From assembly GCA_030432565.1 (NCBI GenBank), contig JAUIGV010000008.1, forward strand, positions 1 through 64,000: DNA of 64,000 nt, written 5' to 3'. The notes beneath the pieces are model-generated. The model did not search any database and was not told the DNA's origin. It saw only the letters and a program-made list of their open reading frames with translations. Origin of the DNA: Verrucomicrobiia bacterium. Its GTDB lineage: Bacteria > Verrucomicrobiota > Verrucomicrobiia > Verrucomicrobiales > Akkermansiaceae. Shown here in pieces: positions 23,872-32,324 of the stretch; the stretch's first letter is position 1; each line of letters opens with the position of its first letter. The translations under genes were made by a program, and so were the position numbers.

Positions 23872-26461
23872 TTTCTTCGTTCTCTTCGTTTTCTTCAGTG
23901 ATTTCCTGTTCGACATCCCGGGCCAAAACAACCCGAAACCCAAAGCTATCACTCCGGTGCTCCACATCAATCGGAAAGCGGAATCGTGTTTCCAGATGCT
24001 CCTCACTAAAAGTATCCCAACCTCCGCCGCGCAAGATTCCCCGGCGGGCATTCCCGTATGAATCAGAGACCCATTCATGCACATTCCCTCCAATATCGTG
24101 CAAGCCAAGGGAGTTTGATGCAAACTGCCCCACCGGAGCCAGCTTTTTAAAACCATCATCGTAGTCCGCGATGATTCGGTCACTGTCGATAAACACAATC
24201 GCTGAGAGATCGGCATAGTTCCCGACCAGTCGATCCGGAGGGAAAGTCTGACCCCAGGGAAACTGCCCTGCATTGACGACGTCAGACTCCCGCTCGGCCG
24301 GCGTTTCACCGATTTCAATCAAGCCCGCCATCCTGCTCCATTCCGAATCGGTCGGTAAGCGGTAACGGTAATCCTTCGTAATTCGGTTGAGATCTGCGTT
24401 GGGGTTATCCCGCTCGCTCTTGGTCAGCCATTCGCAAAACGCTTCACACTCCGCGCGGGTCAGACCAACGACCGGGACCAGGGGATCCTCGCTCAAAACC
24501 TCATCCCCGACCTTCTTTCCGGTCGCTTTAAGAAAGCGGCGATAGTCCATGGTGCGAGTCTCCCACTTTGAAACACTCAGCTCATCATCGGGCATCGACA
24601 CCAACTCCATCTTAATGCTGTTCGTCCAGGCTTTCCCGGGCTCAAAACTCTCGTCGGGAACCAAATCATAGACCTTGCTAAACTCTCCCCGATCCGGGAG
24701 ATAGACGTTGTCGACCCTCGTCTTTTTGCCTCCCATCGCAAGAGTGATCTCAATGTCGCCCGGAGCAATATTGGGACCGTTAAAGGGCGTTACCCCCACC
24801 AAAACCTTATTCAAGTAGAGGCTCGCTCCACTAGGGTTCGAATCGATTGTCAACGAGCCATAAGGGATTGGTCTGACCCAACAATAGAAGGGTCGCAGGA
24901 GCTTGCCTCCCTTCTTGGCCTCTGCAGGAAGTCTTGTGGCATCAAAAGACAGATCATAGTGTGGAATGATCTGACGATTCCTCTCCGGATTTTCGTCCGA
25001 ATACTCGTCAAAATATCCCTGATCAATGCATTTCTCCTCCAGCCACTTTGCGTAGCCCACTGTCCAGGCCTCTGGAACCGCAACGACCTTGCGACCACTG
25101 TAGTCGAAAGGGATTGCCTTGAGTTTTTGCTTTTGGTTCGTCTCCTTCAAATAGAGTTCCCAATCCGCCTCACTGACATGGTCTACCGCCTTGTGCAGAT
25201 CCAAATAGGGCTTGTAATCATTCCCCAGCGCATCAGTCCATATTTCTTCAAACTTGGGTGGCGAAAAGAGATTCATCACCCTATCGATAATCATGACCTG
25301 ATTCCCCTCGTCGACCACTTTTTGATCGATGATCAGGTCACGGCGATTGGGCGCTTTGATCTGCAACTCCAACACCGAATCCACTTCAACCCCGGTTAAA
25401 GTGGCCGGCGTGTAGCCCAACCGCTTCCCTTCATTATTAAAAACCTCGGCACCTGCCGGAGTTGTGAGAACCTTAACCATCACATATCGTTCCGGCAGAG
25501 GCTCCAACTGTCCTTCGATTACGTGCGTCCCCCATGTCTTTTCGAGCCAGATCTGACTCGTAAACAAGCCCATCACGAAGAGCACACCCAGAGCAACCTT
25601 GGCGTAACCCGGCACTTTCTTGGGAGCATTCTTGCCGCGCTGAAGGTGACTCAGGGCATGGGCCAGGTCGCGTCCGGTCTGAATCTTGCGCTTGGCCATT
25701 CGCGGATCGCAGATGTCGCAGATCATGCGATTCAGCCGGATCCATTTCTTGCGATAATCATCGGCCGGCGTCTCATCCGGCAACTCGGGAAACTGCAAGC
25801 GATCCATCCCGGTCGCCATCTCGTAAAGAACTTTCCCAAGGCTATAAATATCCGCCTGCTCCGAGCCCGGTCCCTCGGGAGGCACAAAACCCTCCGTCCC
25901 AACAAAAGTCCGCTGGTCCTTGGCCGCCACCAATCCGATGTCTGCCAACTTCGCCTTGCCATCGACAAAGATGACGTTCGACGGTTTGACATCGCGGTGG
26001 GTCAGACCGCGTTCATGTAAGGCGGCCAGAGCGTCGGCGAGACGCTTCCCGGTTTCGATACAGAAGTTCGTCGACAGCGGTTTCCCGTTCGCCCGCATCA
26101 TGTCGGTGCGCAGCGTCCGCGGCTCGTATTCCACCGGATTGATTTCATCATCACTGTGGGCGTCGTCACCCAACTCCATCACGTAATAATAAAACTCGCT
26201 GTGATCATCACTACGTCCGACGTGAAGAATATTCACGAAGCCCCGGTGGTCCCGCGAGATCGGCTCAAATCTCAAGATCCCCTCGAACTCACGCTCGAAA
26301 GTCCGCTCATCGGAGAAGTCCTCGCGATAGACGATTTTCACCGCCCTCATCGCACCGGTGACTCCACGAGCCAACCAGACTTCACCATAGGCCCCGCCCC
26401 CGATTTTACGGAGGACTTCGTGATCCGGGATCAACGGGTCTGGCCTAATCTTTTTTTGCAT
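23852..26461 (-). CDS. Ser/Thr protein kinase with membrane anchor, two PEGA domains and a formylglycine-enzyme-like domain
   Basis: 869 residues. The Hanks-type kinase (about 10-285) has the glycine loop IGGGAYGEVW (20-29), catalytic Lys in RAVKIV (K42), HRDVKPSN (155-162) and ADIGL in place of DFG. A single membrane helix at about 285-305 (VALGVLFVMGLFTSQIW) separates it from two PEGA-type repeats (around 327-360, TTPAGAEV...GYTPATL; and around 545-585, SNPSGASLYLNKVLVGVTP). The C-terminal FGE/sulfatase-modifying-factor-like domain (about 600-855) has GGNVHEWVSDSYG and RGILRGGGWDTF. It ends with an acidic tail. Stop lies within the osmC-like gene (20-base overlap) and its start overlaps the sigma factor gene by 17 bases. 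The kinase is therefore expressed with an ECF sigma factor. Confidence 0.9.
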   Translation of the reverse strand: MQKKIRPDPLIPDHEVLRKIGGGAYGEVWLARGVTGAMRAVKIVYREDFSDERTFEREFEGILRFEPISRDHRGFVNILHVGRSDDHSEFYYYVMELGDDAHSDDEINPVEYEPRTLRTDMMRANGKPLSTNFCIETGKRLADALAALHERGLTHRDVKPSNVIFVDGKAKLADIGLVAAKDQRTFVGTEGFVPPEGPGSEQADIYSLGKVLYEMATGMDRLQFPELPDETPADDYRKKWIRLNRMICDICDPRMAKRKIQTGRDLAHALSHLQRGKNAPKKVPGYAKVALGVLFVMGLFTSQIWLEKTWGTHVIEGQLEPLPERYVMVKVLTTPAGAEVFNNEGKRLGYTPATLTGVEVDSVLELQIKAPNRRDLIIDQKVVDEGNQVMIIDRVMNLFSPPKFEEIWTDALGNDYKPYLDLHKAVDHVSEADWELYLKETNQKQKLKAIPFDYSGRKVVAVPEAWTVGYAKWLEEKCIDQGYFDEYSDENPERNRQIIPHYDLSFDATRLPAEAKKGGKLLRPFYCWVRPIPYGSLTIDSNPSGASLYLNKVLVGVTPFNGPNIAPGDIEITLAMGGKKTRVDNVYLPDRGEFSKVYDLVPDESFEPGKAWTNSIKMELVSMPDDELSVSKWETRTMDYRRFLKATGKKVGDEVLSEDPLVPVVGLTRAECEAFCEWLTKSERDNPNADLNRITKDYRYRLPTDSEWSRMAGLIEIGETPAERESDVVNAGQFPWGQTFPPDRLVGNYADLSAIVFIDSDRIIADYDDGFKKLAPVGQFASNSLGLHDIGGNVHEWVSDSYGNARRGILRGGGWDTFSEEHLETRFRFPIDVEHRSDSFGFRVVLARDVEQEITEENEENEENGGDPN

Positions 26462-27134
26462 CTTTCTCGAGCTTCGCCAATTCCTTCTTCAGAACGGAAC
26501 CTACGCGATGCTTGGCGAGATAGACTTGGGCCATACTGACCCCAAGGTGATCCTGCACCTTCTTGGCATCCCACTGTTTCACCACGTAATAATCGAAAAT
26601 CTGATACTGCTTCGGAGAAACCTGGGCCTTCACCCGGGTCAGGGCCATGTCGGCGACGTTTTTTTTCCACTCAACGTCCCACATCCGCTCCAAAAGATCT
26701 CCTTTGGGATCCTCAAAGCGATCGATAATCGCGGTTTTGCGATCATCCTCCCAGCCTCCCCCCGGCATGGCGGTATCCTTCTTGCGCTTGCGAAACTGAT
26801 CATTGATCCGCCAGCGGGTCATATTCATGAGCCACGTCTTAAAAGACCCCTGCTTCGGATCGTAAAGATTCTTCTTACTTTGCTTCGCGATCGAAAGGAT
26901 CGTCTCCTGCACCGTATCGAAGGCCTCGTCGTGTCGCAGTCCGGCCTTGATTCCCACCGAATAAATCAGCTTCCAGTAGGTTTGGTAAAATTCATCCCAC
27001 GTCCGCTGGTCATCCCAATTCTCCAACCTGGCGATCAGACTCTTCCTCGTCTTGGCATATCCCTTGGTGAGATCGACCTCCTTGCCATCTCCTTTTGTCT
27101 TCTTCGCAGAATCATCTTTCTTTTCGCGGGCCAT
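26445..27134 (-). CDS. ECF-type RNA polymerase sigma factor
   Basis: 229 residues. Sigma region 2 is visible (WDEFYQTYWKLIYSVGIKAGLRHDEAFDTVQETILSIAKQ, with FKTWLMNMTRWRINDQFRKRKK), and region 4 (SPKQYQIFDYYVVKQWDAKKVQDHLGVSMAQVYLAKHRV) forms the second helix-turn-helix. There is a basic N-terminal extension. No anti-sigma factor with a zinc motif follows; instead the overlapping next gene is a transmembrane Ser/Thr kinase, an arrangement seen in planctomycete and verrucomicrobial ECF groups in which a kinase is thought to control the sigma factor. First gene of the three-gene operon ending with the OsmC-like gene. Confidence 0.9.
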   Translation of the reverse strand: MAREKKDDSAKKTKGDGKEVDLTKGYAKTRKSLIARLENWDDQRTWDEFYQTYWKLIYSVGIKAGLRHDEAFDTVQETILSIAKQSKKNLYDPKQGSFKTWLMNMTRWRINDQFRKRKKDTAMPGGGWEDDRKTAIIDRFEDPKGDLLERMWDVEWKKNVADMALTRVKAQVSPKQYQIFDYYVVKQWDAKKVQDHLGVSMAQVYLAKHRVGSVLKKELAKLEKDAKKD

Positions 27135-27219
27135 CGTTAAGAGAATTGGTAACCCATAATTAGGGGAATGTCTTCACTCACTTTCGGGAAAATCACCATT
27201 TTGAGATAATCACGGAAAC

Positions 27220-27693
27220 CTAAGGAATCACCGGCCCCGCGAAGACATCCTCAAGGATCCTCTCGAGGCACACTCGATCCAGCTCGTCAAAAGCCCCCTT
27301 TTTTGCCGAATCAACATCCAAAACCGCGATCAGATCTCCGCTTTCGTTCCTGACCGGCACCACGATTTCGCTCTGCGAACGCTCATCGCAGGCGATATGC
27401 CCCGGAAATTCGTGAACATCCTCCACCACCTGCGTTTCACCTGTCGCCGCCGCCGTGCCGCAAACCCCCTTTCCAAACTCAATCCGCAAGCACCCCACCG
27501 ACCCCTGGTAGGGCCCGATCACCAGCTTCCCATCAACAACCCGGTAAAACCCCGTCCAGAAAAAATCCGCCATCTCATTATGCAAAACACCAGCGACAGA
27601 CGCCATTTTGGCAATCCCATCGTCCTCCCCCTCGCAAAGAGCCTGAATTTGAGTCTGACACTGTTGATAAACCTCCTCTTTGGCTGAATTCAT
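27220..27693 (-). CDS. msrC: Free methionine-(R)-sulfoxide reductase (GAF domain)
   Basis: 157 residues of a GAF-fold enzyme of the fRMsr type, which reduces free L-methionine-(R)-sulfoxide. The three conserved cysteines are C68 (GSVGCLRIEFGKG), C78 (GVCGTAAATGE) and C102 (HIACDERSQSEIV), the spacing known for the catalytic and resolving residues. Other hallmarks are NEMADFFWTGFYRVVDGKLVIGPYQG and VPVRNESGDLIAVLDVDS. ATG 27693 was chosen. It is divergent from dnaX, with 65 bp between starts. Confidence 0.92.
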   Translation of the reverse strand: MNSAKEEVYQQCQTQIQALCEGEDDGIAKMASVAGVLHNEMADFFWTGFYRVVDGKLVIGPYQGSVGCLRIEFGKGVCGTAAATGETQVVEDVHEFPGHIACDERSQSEIVVPVRNESGDLIAVLDVDSAKKGAFDELDRVCLERILEDVFAGPVIP

Positions 27694-27758
27694 CGTTCCC
27701 GATCGTATTTCCCAAACTCGGCACTGACAAACCTTCATTCCTCACTACAATCAACCCC

Positions 27759-29219
27759 GTGAGCTACCAGGTTTTTGCCCGAAAATACCGCCCCCGCACT
27801 TTTGCCGACGTTCTTGGACAGGATCATGTGGTCCGAACCCTCCGCAATGCCATCGAGCAGGATCGACTCGCCCACGCTTATCTCTTCGTCGGCCCCCGCG
27901 GCACCGGAAAAACCTCGACCTCCCGAATTTTTTCCAAAGCCCTCAATTGTCCCAACGGGCCCTCGATCGACTTCGACCCCGATGATCCCCTCTGCGTCGA
28001 AATCGCCGAAGGCCGCTCGCTCGATGTCCTCGAAATCGACGGAGCTTCCAACAACAAGGTTGATGAAGTCCGCTCCCTCCTTGAAACGGTCGGATTTGCG
28101 CCCGCCTCCAGCCGCTTCCGCATTATCTATATCGATGAGGTTCACATGCTCACCACCGGCGCTTTCAACGCTCTTCTTAAGACACTTGAGGAACCACCGG
28201 AACACGTGAAATTCATTTTCGCGACCACCGAACCCAACAAAATCCTCCCCACCATCATCTCGCGCTGCCAGCGCTTTGACCTCCGCCCAATTCCGACCGA
28301 CATTATCGCAGGCCACCTCCAGCACATCGCCACCGAGGAGGGAGTCAAACTCGATGACGCCGCCGCCTGGGCCATTGCCAAAGGAGCCGATGGCGGCATG
28401 CGCGACGCCCAGTCCATGCTCGACCAGCTTGTCGCCTTCTGTGGGAACGAAATCACCGAAACCAACGTGCTCGACATCTTTGGCTTCACCTCGCGCGAGA
28501 CAGTTGCGGCCCTTCTCCTCGGCATCTTGCAGAAAGAACCCGCCCGTATTCTCGCCGTGATTTACGAACAATTCGAAAAGGGAAAAGACCTCAGCCAGCT
28601 TCTCGCCGAAGTCGTTGGGGCCATCCGGGCTCTCGTTGTGGCCAAAATCGATCCCAACGCCGGACATGAAGGATTTCCCGAGGCCCTCTGGACCGACCTT
28701 TCAACCGCGGCCGAGTCCCTTAAGCCCGAGCGCCTCCTCGCCGTCATTGATACCTTTTCTGAAGCGGAAAGCCGGATGAAATGGGCATCCAACAAGCGAC
28801 TCCACCTCGAGATCGCCTCACTCAAAGCGATCCAGAAACTGAAGGAAATCCGCCTCACTGACGTGATTTCGGCCATCGGAAAGGCCGATCCGGAAGAAAT
28901 CGCGGACTCACTTTCGGGCATCTCCTCTGCTCCCGCGCCCGCTCCTGCCACCGATCCCGTCGCTGTGGTTGCTCCGGAAAAGAAGCCCCCGGCTGACGAC
29001 AGCTCTCTCGATCCCATCGACCGGCTCATCGCAGACGCTCCCGATCACGCCGTCGAACCGGAACCGGTGAAACTAAATCCGGACCCCGACCCGGCCCCGC
29101 AAAAGCCGGTTGAAGAAAATAAAGCAGAGAAAGACAACACCGCCAAAGCAGACGAATTTCACAACGATCCCCTCATCGTTGAAGCGCTCAAGGTTTTCAA
29201 AGGACGCCTGATCTCCTGA
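27759..29219 (+). CDS. dnaX: DNA polymerase III subunit gamma/tau
   Basis: 486 residues, the AAA+ clamp-loader ATPase. N-terminal signature YQVFARKYRPRTFADVLGQDHV, Walker A GPRGTGKT (45-52), Walker B IYIDEVHML, sensor-1 FIFATTEPNKILPTIISRCQRF and GGMRDAQSMLDQL are all present. The zinc-binding module after Walker A, normally four cysteines, has only C64 and C79, so it is largely lost. A Pro/Ala-rich linker (residues about 395-450) leads to a short C-terminal end without a clear tau domain V, so the product may act mainly as a gamma-like protein. It starts with GTG at 27759 and is followed 13 bp later by the next gene in the operon. Confidence 0.95.
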   Translation: MSYQVFARKYRPRTFADVLGQDHVVRTLRNAIEQDRLAHAYLFVGPRGTGKTSTSRIFSKALNCPNGPSIDFDPDDPLCVEIAEGRSLDVLEIDGASNNKVDEVRSLLETVGFAPASSRFRIIYIDEVHMLTTGAFNALLKTLEEPPEHVKFIFATTEPNKILPTIISRCQRFDLRPIPTDIIAGHLQHIATEEGVKLDDAAAWAIAKGADGGMRDAQSMLDQLVAFCGNEITETNVLDIFGFTSRETVAALLLGILQKEPARILAVIYEQFEKGKDLSQLLAEVVGAIRALVVAKIDPNAGHEGFPEALWTDLSTAAESLKPERLLAVIDTFSEAESRMKWASNKRLHLEIASLKAIQKLKEIRLTDVISAIGKADPEEIADSLSGISSAPAPAPATDPVAVVAPEKKPPADDSSLDPIDRLIADAPDHAVEPEPVKLNPDPDPAPQKPVEENKAEKDNTAKADEFHNDPLIVEALKVFKGRLIS

Positions 29220-29232
29220 AGATCCCGCAGCC

Positions 29233-30255
29233 ATGAGTATTCGCGGACTTTTGCGACTCATTCCTCCGGCGCTCCTTTTGCTCTCGCTGGGACTGCACTT
29301 CTTCACCATCGTCCTTTATGTCCGTCTTCCGCTGAAGCTCGCGGCAATCACGATTTACCCGATCTGGGTCTGGGGCATCATCGGACTGGTGCTGGCCGCT
29401 TTTTGCTACCTGTTTTTCAAGGTCAGGGGCTCAATGACCCTCATTCTTCTGTGGACCTTCACAATTCTCCTGCTCGCCGACGAAGCCCGGCCAATCTCGC
29501 GATTGGGAACCGATCCCATGGAAGAAGGTCCACCCGCCGAACATGCCGGAAGCAAGGTTCTGCGAGCCATTACTTTGAATTGTGCCGGCCAATCCGACCC
29601 TCTGGAGGCCGTGCGCGAATTTGAACCCGATATCATTTTTCTGCAGGAAATTCCTCCCGGCTATCGCATCAAAAAGCTCACCGACGAGCTGTTCAAGGGA
29701 CGAGGCGACTATCGCTACAATCGTAGCATGCGATTCGGAATCATCGTCCGGGGCACCATCGAACGGGAATTTCGATTTTCCACCTACCGCACGCAGCTTG
29801 TGACCGCAGAAATGTTCGACGGGCGCAAAGTCAACCTCCTTAACCTTCATCTTCTCTCCGCAGCCACCAACATGAAACTTCACGAGCTTGATTGTTGGCG
29901 CGAGCATGTCGAGAACCACACTCTTCGCAAAATCGAACTCTCCTATTCTCTCGCCGGATTGAGACAATACGGCGCGCACCCTCGCTTTCCCACCATCGTC
30001 GCGGGAGACTTTAACGCGCCGCCCAACGATTCCGTGCATCGCATCATGCGGAAGGAATTCACCGACGCTTTTGCCACCGCCGGAACCGGTTGGGGGAATA
30101 CCTTTCATTGGAAAACTCCCTTCAATCGTTCCCTGCCTCTTCTCCGGATCGACTACATTTACTGCTCCGACAAGTTCATCCCTGTTCGCTCGCGGACCTT
30201 TACGCGCCCGAAAACCGATCACCGCATGGTCGTGGCTGATTTCGTCTATCGCTAA
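29233..30255 (+). CDS. Membrane-anchored endonuclease/exonuclease/phosphatase (EEP) family protein
   Basis: 340 residues. The first about 85 residues hold three hydrophobic helices (LLRLIPPALLLLSLGLHFF, ITIYPIWVWGIIGLVLAAFCY, MTLILLWTFTILLLADEA). The C-terminal EEP domain has the metal and catalytic motifs FLQEIPPG (acidic Glu), VAGDFNAPPNDS, DYIYCSDKF and TDHRMVVADF. The family includes DNases, phosphodiesterases and lipid phosphatases; the substrate is unknown, and the catalytic domain likely faces outside the cytoplasmic membrane. It follows dnaX closely. Confidence 0.88.
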   Translation: MSIRGLLRLIPPALLLLSLGLHFFTIVLYVRLPLKLAAITIYPIWVWGIIGLVLAAFCYLFFKVRGSMTLILLWTFTILLLADEARPISRLGTDPMEEGPPAEHAGSKVLRAITLNCAGQSDPLEAVREFEPDIIFLQEIPPGYRIKKLTDELFKGRGDYRYNRSMRFGIIVRGTIEREFRFSTYRTQLVTAEMFDGRKVNLLNLHLLSAATNMKLHELDCWREHVENHTLRKIELSYSLAGLRQYGAHPRFPTIVAGDFNAPPNDSVHRIMRKEFTDAFATAGTGWGNTFHWKTPFNRSLPLLRIDYIYCSDKFIPVRSRTFTRPKTDHRMVVADFVYR

Positions 30256-30259
30256 AGTT

Positions 30260-30568
30260 TCAAAAATCAGTATCCGGCCGGCGCTTCCGCACCGGGACAC
30301 GCCCTCCCCGCGCCCGGCGCATGGGCTCGAAAACGTGATCCGCGCCCGTTGATTTAATCTCCGAAATCATTGCCATTAATTCCCCCAACCTTCCCTTGGG
30401 CCATCCCCGCTCGGCAAACCACGAATAATACTCCGGAGGCAGGTCCGTCAGCGGAACACCACGGGGCGGATAGTTGTCCGGCCCGTATTTGCCAAAAGGC
30501 ATGTAGGCTTCGGATATCTCATGAAGAAGATTCCGAAAGTCTTCGCGGTCGATCTCGGTAAAATTCAT
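30260..30568 (-). CDS. DUF3820 family protein
   Basis: 102 residues. The family motif MPFGKYGPDNYPPRGVPLTDLPPEYYSWFAERGWPKGRLGELM is intact: F-G-K-Y, PLTDLPPEY and WF. A short basic C-terminal tail follows. DUF3820 members are sometimes called quorum-sensing-regulated virulence factor relatives because of Pseudomonas; the actual biochemical role is unknown. ATG 30568 was chosen; the frame runs further to 30634 but that part overlaps the divergent promoter region of the next gene. Confidence 0.8.
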   Translation of the reverse strand: MNFTEIDREDFRNLLHEISEAYMPFGKYGPDNYPPRGVPLTDLPPEYYSWFAERGWPKGRLGELMAMISEIKSTGADHVFEPMRRARGGRVPVRKRRPDTDF

Positions 30569-30582
30569 AGCTTCTATCTGAC

Positions 30583-30610
30583 TTGCATCCCGCCGGAATC
30601 TTCCTAAATT
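30583..30610 (+). promoter_or_regulatory. Candidate promoter of the BI-1-like gene
   Basis: TTGCAT (30583-30588), 16 bp spacing, TAAATT (30605-30610), 22 bp before the ATG at 30633. The motifs fit sigma-70-like consensus only moderately. Confidence 0.4.
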
Positions 30611-30632
30611 ATCTCCAGAAACCAATAAAAAC

Positions 30633-31352
30633 ATGGAAAGTCACAATCCTTACGCCAGTCCATACTCGGTCGCCCAAGCTCCTGAAGCCATTCGGACCGA
30701 ATTTTATCAAAAAACCTACCTCCACCTCGCCGGGGCCGTCGGAGCCTTTATCGTCCTCGAGGCCATGCTTTTTGCCATTCCAGGCATCGATGACTTTGCA
30801 TTGAAGATGATCGGCAGCGGAATGTCTTGGCTGGTTGTTCTCGGACTTTTCATGGGGGCTTCCTGGCTCGCGACCAAGTGGGCCACTTCCGATACCAGCC
30901 GTGGAATGCAATATGCGGGACTCGCACTTTACGTGGTCGCCGAGGCCATCATCTTCCTCCCCCTCCTTCTGATCGCCGTTCGTTACAGCGGGCAACCTCA
31001 ATTGGTCGGGCAGGCCGGAATCATCACCCTGGGACTCTTCGCAGGCCTCACCTTCGTAGCCTTCACCACCAAAAAGGATTTTTCCTTCCTCGGCGGAATG
31101 CTCAAAGTCGCCTGCTTCGTCGCACTCGGTCTGATCGTAGCCTCCCTTTTGATGGGCTTCAATTTGGGTATCTGGTTCTCCGGGGCCATGGTTCTCATCG
31201 CAGGCGGCTCGATTCTTCATCAGACGAGCAATATCATTCACCACTATCGCCCCGACCAGCACGTTGCGGCTTCGCTTGGCCTCTTCGCCAGCGTCGCCCT
31301 CCTGTTTTGGTATGTCCTGCGCATCCTCATGGCGCTTTCCTCCAGCGATTAA
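30633..31352 (+). CDS. BAX inhibitor-1 / YccA-type membrane protein
   Basis: 239 residues with about seven hydrophobic segments beginning near residue 32 (LAGAVGAFIVLEAMLFAI) and ending in SVALLFWYVLRILMAL. The pattern fits the BI-1 family: an N-terminal soluble tail (MESHNPYASPYSV...), a charged RTEFYQKTYLHLAG lead into helix 1, and GLFAGLTFVAFTTKKDFSFLGG and NIIHHYRPDQHVAAS near the last helix, typical of bacterial YbhL/YccA-like proteins. Such proteins modulate FtsH or calcium leak; the precise role is unknown here. It is followed by a terminator. Confidence 0.85.
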   Translation: MESHNPYASPYSVAQAPEAIRTEFYQKTYLHLAGAVGAFIVLEAMLFAIPGIDDFALKMIGSGMSWLVVLGLFMGASWLATKWATSDTSRGMQYAGLALYVVAEAIIFLPLLLIAVRYSGQPQLVGQAGIITLGLFAGLTFVAFTTKKDFSFLGGMLKVACFVALGLIVASLLMGFNLGIWFSGAMVLIAGGSILHQTSNIIHHYRPDQHVAASLGLFASVALLFWYVLRILMALSSSD

Positions 31353-31372
31353 ACGGTATTTCGTTTACCTCC

Positions 31373-31408
31373 AAGAACCCGGACACGGCTCGTGTTCCGG
31401 GTTCTTTT
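31373..31408 (+). terminator. Terminator after the BI-1-like gene
   Basis: AAGAACCCGGA pairs with TCCGGGTTCTT around a CACGGCTCGTG inner hairpin, followed by four T residues. It separates the BI-1-like gene from the following gene, which has its own promoter. Confidence 0.85.
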
Positions 31409-31427
31409 GTCTCTCTGAGATCCGTTT

Positions 31428-31457
31428 TTGACAAATTATCCCTTTTACCTCTAAACT
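31428..31457 (+). promoter_or_regulatory. Predicted promoter of the coiled-coil protein gene
   Basis: TTGACA (31428-31433), 18 bp spacing, TAAACT (31452-31457), 12 bp before the ATG at 31469. It follows directly after the terminator, which supports an independent transcription start. Confidence 0.55.
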
Positions 31458-31468
31458 CCGGCACACCT

Positions 31469-32164
31469 ATGAACACCACAAACATCCTTCTCGGAACGAC
31501 TTCCATCCTGATCGTCGTTGCCTTTGCCCTCTCCTTCGGGGGCTTTAACGATGGCCGCAACAGTAAATCCAGTAAGACCGAACTTGCTGACTTGAAAAGC
31601 GAGGTCGAGAAACTGGCCGCTGAAAACCGTGCTCTTGAACTAAGCCACCTGCGGGCCACCCGGTCGAACTACCAAAGCACTGCCGCTCCGGTCAACACTC
31701 CGACACCTCTCCCCATCGCACCCGGACCAGCTGTGACCTCCACTCCCGACCCGGAAGCGCTCGATAAAATCAAAGAACTCGAGGACAAAAACCGCGAGCT
31801 CGAGGAAAAAGCCCTGGCTCTCGAAGAGGAAAACGACCGCGCCAACGAGGAGCGCAGACAAATCACCATCGAGCAAAACATGAAGGCCAAAAAAGTCCAA
31901 ATGGCCATGGACATGGGGACCGTCAAATCGGCAAACAAAGAACAAGCCATCGTTATTTACGAACCATCCCCCAGCGCCCCAAGCTTCCAGCCCGGTCGCG
32001 TTCTCGCGATCCGACGGAACACCGGGATCATTGGAACGATTGTCATCGAACGACTCGATGCCAGCGGACAGTATATCGCCACCATGAGACCTCACGGCTA
32101 CTCACCCGATGGTTACCCGGACATCCAACCCGGAGATACCGTCATCGTCGATCCAAACGGCTAA
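31469..32164 (+). CDS. Membrane-anchored coiled-coil protein
   Basis: 231 residues, no family recognised. A single N-terminal hydrophobic helix (ILLGTTSILIVVAFALSFGG) is followed by two charged coiled-coil stretches (about 35-60, KTELADLKSEVEKLAAENRALE; and about 95-140, with LEDKNRELEEKALALEEENDRANEE). Between them is a Pro/Thr-rich linker. The C-terminal domain (about 155-231) contains VLAIRRNTGIIGTIVIERLDASGQYIATM and a hairpin-like PDIQPGDTVIV, resembling the small beta barrels at the end of FlgT/LysM-like proteins, though I cannot name it. ATG 31469 is set by the promoter above. It is followed by a clear terminator. Confidence 0.8.
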   Translation: MNTTNILLGTTSILIVVAFALSFGGFNDGRNSKSSKTELADLKSEVEKLAAENRALELSHLRATRSNYQSTAAPVNTPTPLPIAPGPAVTSTPDPEALDKIKELEDKNRELEEKALALEEENDRANEERRQITIEQNMKAKKVQMAMDMGTVKSANKEQAIVIYEPSPSAPSFQPGRVLAIRRNTGIIGTIVIERLDASGQYIATMRPHGYSPDGYPDIQPGDTVIVDPNG

Positions 32165-32194
32165 CCCTCTTTCCTTTACCCAAAGCAATTCCAG

Positions 32195-32219
32195 GCCCGG
32201 ATCTCTCCGGGCTTTTTTT
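32195..32219 (+). terminator. Terminator after the coiled-coil protein gene
   Basis: GCCCGG ATCTCT CCGGGC, a 6-bp GC stem, followed by seven T residues (32213-32219). Confidence 0.9.
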
Positions 32220-32324
32220 GTATCCACGGAGAGACTGTCTCGAGACCGGCTGCGCGATCCTTCGCTGGAAACCATCGATCAAATTGTAATTACCGGATTT
32301 GGAGCACATTCTTAACCTCCTGTC

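Noticed and set aside
23852-26461. Kinase suspected to be inactive because DFG is replaced by DIG
   Set aside because: HRDVKPSN, the glycine loop and the catalytic lysine are all intact and the metal-binding Asp of the triad is kept.
27735-28667. Long minus-strand frame antisense to dnaX (310 codons)
   Set aside because: Mirror of the dnaX coding sequence with high GC; low-complexity Gly/Asp/Glu composition, no family.
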